Notes under the pieces: model-generated
Seen by the model: only the letters and a program-made list of their open reading frames with translations
The model's database searches: none
What the model was told of the DNA's origin: nothing
Shown: positions 62,250 to 64,000 of the stretch, piece after piece
Numbering within the stretch: the stretch's first letter is position 1
Layout: each line of letters opens with the position of its first letter
Translations under genes and position numbers: made by a program
Assembly: GCF_000759835.1 (NCBI RefSeq)
Contig: NZ_BBNB01000002.1
Coordinates: forward strand, 124,001 to 188,000
Source: Citrobacter sedlakii NBRC 105722
Lineage (GTDB): Bacteria; Pseudomonadota; Gammaproteobacteria; Enterobacterales; Enterobacteriaceae
DNA: 64,000 nucleotides
Reading direction: 5' to 3'

Positions 62250-62278
62250 AACAACGCCACGCTTAGCGTGGCGTTGTT
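62250..62278 (-). terminator. Terminator after mngB
   Basis: AACAACGCCACGC and its complement form a 13-bp stem with loop TTA, 15 bases beyond the mngB stop. On the minus strand ATTTTCAC follows. It separates mng from cyd. Confidence 0.8.
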
Positions 62279-62293
62279 CCGATTGCTGACATT

Positions 62294-64000
62294 TCAGACA
62301 AGCTGGTAGCGGAAGGTCCGCGATTGCCCGGGTAAAAACGTCCCGGGAAGGTTATCGTCCCGCTCGTGAGCCGAAACGACCTGCTCGCTCATCATCACTT
62401 CCGCGCAGTTTGCCACCGTCCGGGTAAAGGTGACGGTGGTATCACTCGACGTGCTGTCCGACGGATTAAACAGGCGCAAAATCAGCGCTTCGCCGTCTTC
62501 CGCTTTCTTTAGCGCGCTTATCTGACAGCCGACGGGCGGCATGGTCAGTAAACTGTAACGCTCAGGTACGGTAAAACGGGCCTTGTTGAGCTTCATCGCG
62601 TCCCACGGAATTTTATTGTAACACTGTACCGGCGTCAGCCACGCCCGCGCCTGCTGCGCCACACCCGCAGAGAACGGCGTACCGCTAAAGCTAAACAGAC
62701 TTAGCCGACAATGCAGGGTTCCCCGCAGTTGTGAATCCGGTACCGGCATTTTGATGCCGGAAGGACGCCCTGGGCGCAGCAGTAAATCCTCTTTACCCAG
62801 TAGCCCCACGCCGCGCAAGAGCGTAATGGCGAAGGTTTTTTTCTCCTCGCCCGTCACCTCAAATTCGCGCAAACCTTCCGTAAAGACCGCCAACCCGTTA
62901 CGCCCTTCCTGTAACGCAGCATAATTGAGCAGATTCCATACCGGCACAGGCGCCTCTTTCCACCCTTCTTCCCGCCAGTTGGTCATCGCGTCGTCCTCTA
63001 CCGGACGCGTCACAGAGCCAAACTGGGTATCCGCCAACACCTGATCGGTAGTAAAAGGCGTTGGAATTAATACCCGCACCCGATGATCGTCGGCCTGGTT
63101 GTCCAGTGTTATTCCGACATCAATTCGTCTGCTGTTATGGGAAAGCGTCACCGCAATCTCCACCCCTACCCTGCCGCTGCGCTGGCGCAGGGCGCGTTCA
63201 GCGAGATCACGCGGAACCGCCAGGTCATAACGGATCAGCGCCTGGCTCTGCCACGCCTCATGGCGGATCTCGCAGTGGGGTTGCACACCGGCCGACGTCA
63301 GCCGCCACTCTTCTCTTGCTGGCGAATAATCATATTCATCGCCATCGTCAGAACCTTCTTCCAGCTCCAGCACCCGGTCATAACAGACGCCGCTGTCTTT
63401 ATCATACAGGCGCAGCGTGCCGTCTTCGTTGAGCGAAATTTGCCAGAAAGCGTTCTCCAGCAACGTTTCCGGGGTCGTTTTCGCGGCAACCTGAAGTCCA
63501 GGGGCATTGGCATCAATGTACAGGGTGCGATACCCCATCGACGGGACGATCTGATGAATCTGGATGTCGTACTCCATAAACGGGTCGTAGTTGCCGTAGT
63601 GAACGATTTGCCGGTCGATCAGCCCCGGGTCCAGCTCTCGCGCCTCACGAATGAAATAAGGCACAGCGTTCCCTCTGTCATCACGCAGGCTGAACTGGCT
63701 GGCGCGCAGGCGAAGGGTGGTATTAATGACCTCTTCGCGCGGCCACGGCATCAGGTTAAACAGCACCAGTTTGTCGGCGTCGCTGTGGGGCATGTTGTCC
63801 ACCACTTTACGCAGATAAAAACGGATCAGGTTGTCGGCCATGTCTTCCGCCAGCATAAATCGCGCCGCAATTTCGCGGTGCACCGGGTCACTACAGCAAC
63901 AGCCGATGCTGTCGTGGGCGTGATTCTTTAATATCTCCTTCCACATTTTTTCCAGCAGACCGTGGTGGTAATCAAAACCCAGCGTCCATGCCAGCGTCGC
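62294..64000 (-). CDS. mngB: Alpha-mannosidase MngB (5' end missing)
   Basis: This is the C-terminal 568 residues of a GH38 alpha-mannosidase that, in E. coli, splits 2-O-(6-phospho-mannosyl)-D-glycerate imported by MngA. The frame is open to the right edge, so about 310 N-terminal residues (with the catalytic nucleophile) are outside the window. The visible part starts in the helical domain with [10 protein letters not shown], the conserved His-Asp-Ser metal site, and continues into the large beta-sandwich domains. Same orientation as cydA, as in the E. coli mngRAB-cyd order. Confidence 0.93.
   Translation of the reverse strand, partial: ATLAWTLGFDYHHGLLEKMWKEILKNHAHDSIGCCCSDPVHREIAARFMLAEDMADNLIRFYLRKVVDNMPHSDADKLVLFNLMPWPREEVINTTLRLRASQFSLRDDRGNAVPYFIREARELDPGLIDRQIVHYGNYDPFMEYDIQIHQIVPSMGYRTLYIDANAPGLQVAAKTTPETLLENAFWQISLNEDGTLRLYDKDSGVCYDRVLELEEGSDDGDEYDYSPAREEWRLTSAGVQPHCEIRHEAWQSQALIRYDLAVPRDLAERALRQRSGRVGVEIAVTLSHNSRRIDVGITLDNQADDHRVRVLIPTPFTTDQVLADTQFGSVTRPVEDDAMTNWREEGWKEAPVPVWNLLNYAALQEGRNGLAVFTEGLREFEVTGEEKKTFAITLLRGVGLLGKEDLLLRPGRPSGIKMPVPDSQLRGTLHCRLSLFSFSGTPFSAGVAQQARAWLTPVQCYNKIPWDAMKLNKARFTVPERYSLLTMPPVGCQISALKKAEDGEALILRLFNPSDSTSSDTTVTFTRTVANCAEVMMSEQVVSAHERDDNLPGTFLPGQSRTFRYQLV

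Noticed and set aside
63083-63931. 282-codon open frame antisense to mngB
   Set aside because: Shadow frame; the mngB frame shows clear GH38 features and the antisense protein shows none.

Overview
The window is chromosomal DNA of an enterobacterium close to Escherichia, Salmonella and Citrobacter. Almost every protein resembles its E. coli K-12 counterpart in length and sequence (from memory), and the gene order is the E. coli mng-cyd-tol-pal-nadA-gal-mod-bio-uvrB-moa order. It is not typical E. coli: a complete histidine utilisation cluster (hutUH and hutIGC) lies between ybhB and ybhC, as in Salmonella, Klebsiella and Citrobacter. Citrobacter is my best guess, but the sequence alone does not settle the genus. 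I see no insertion sequence, prophage or CRISPR array.

Layout, left to right. 1-6932: the ybhFSR ABC exporter (ybhF cut by the left edge), ybhQ on the opposite strand, and the overlapping ybhP-clsB-ybhN membrane-lipid operon. 6984-11753: ybhL, then the moaABCDE operon on the minus strand behind a Moco riboswitch, a ModE box and a promoter, with ybhK divergent. 11828-19924: uvrB with its SOS box and an upstream pair of DnaA-type boxes, then the divergent biotin operons bioBFCD and bioA around the BirA operator, and ybhB. 19970-26287: hutH, hutU, hutC, hutG and hutI in two minus-strand operons, each with a HutC-type operator. Next to them, just upstream of ybhC, is an unoccupied copy of the lambda attB core. 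26510-33842: ybhC, then the little-characterised ybhJ-ybhI-ybhH genes (aconitase-like enzyme, anion transporter, PrpF-like isomerase) with the divergent LysR regulator ybhD. 33932-41238: pgl, ybhA and the molybdate block modCBA, acrZ, modE, modF. 41351-46792: the galETKM operon with both Gal operators, then gpmA with a Fur-like box. 46806-51406: aroG (TyrR box), ybgS, zitB, pnuC and nadA (NadR-like box). 51653-52549: a tRNA operon with four Lys(TTT) genes and one Val(TAC) gene. 52636-58194: cpoB, pal, tolB, tolA, tolR, tolQ, ybgC (the Tol-Pal envelope complex). 58469-61611: ybgE, cydX, cydB, cydA (cytochrome bd). After a 680-base regulatory region comes the 3' part of mngB, cut by the right edge.

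Several groups work together. Molybdate uptake (modABC), its sensor (ModE) and molybdopterin synthesis (moa) are linked by ModE boxes at both modA and moaA. The hut genes turn histidine into glutamate. The gal genes run the Leloir pathway. NadA and PnuC supply NAD precursors. Tol-Pal and cytochrome bd form two adjacent minus-strand blocks.

Most of the window is conserved core genome. The parts most worth a second look are the structured tRNA-fragment repeats between the tRNA genes, the attP-like right arm of the attB site, the ybhJIH/ybhD system of unknown substrate, and a terminator-like hairpin in the ybhD leader.
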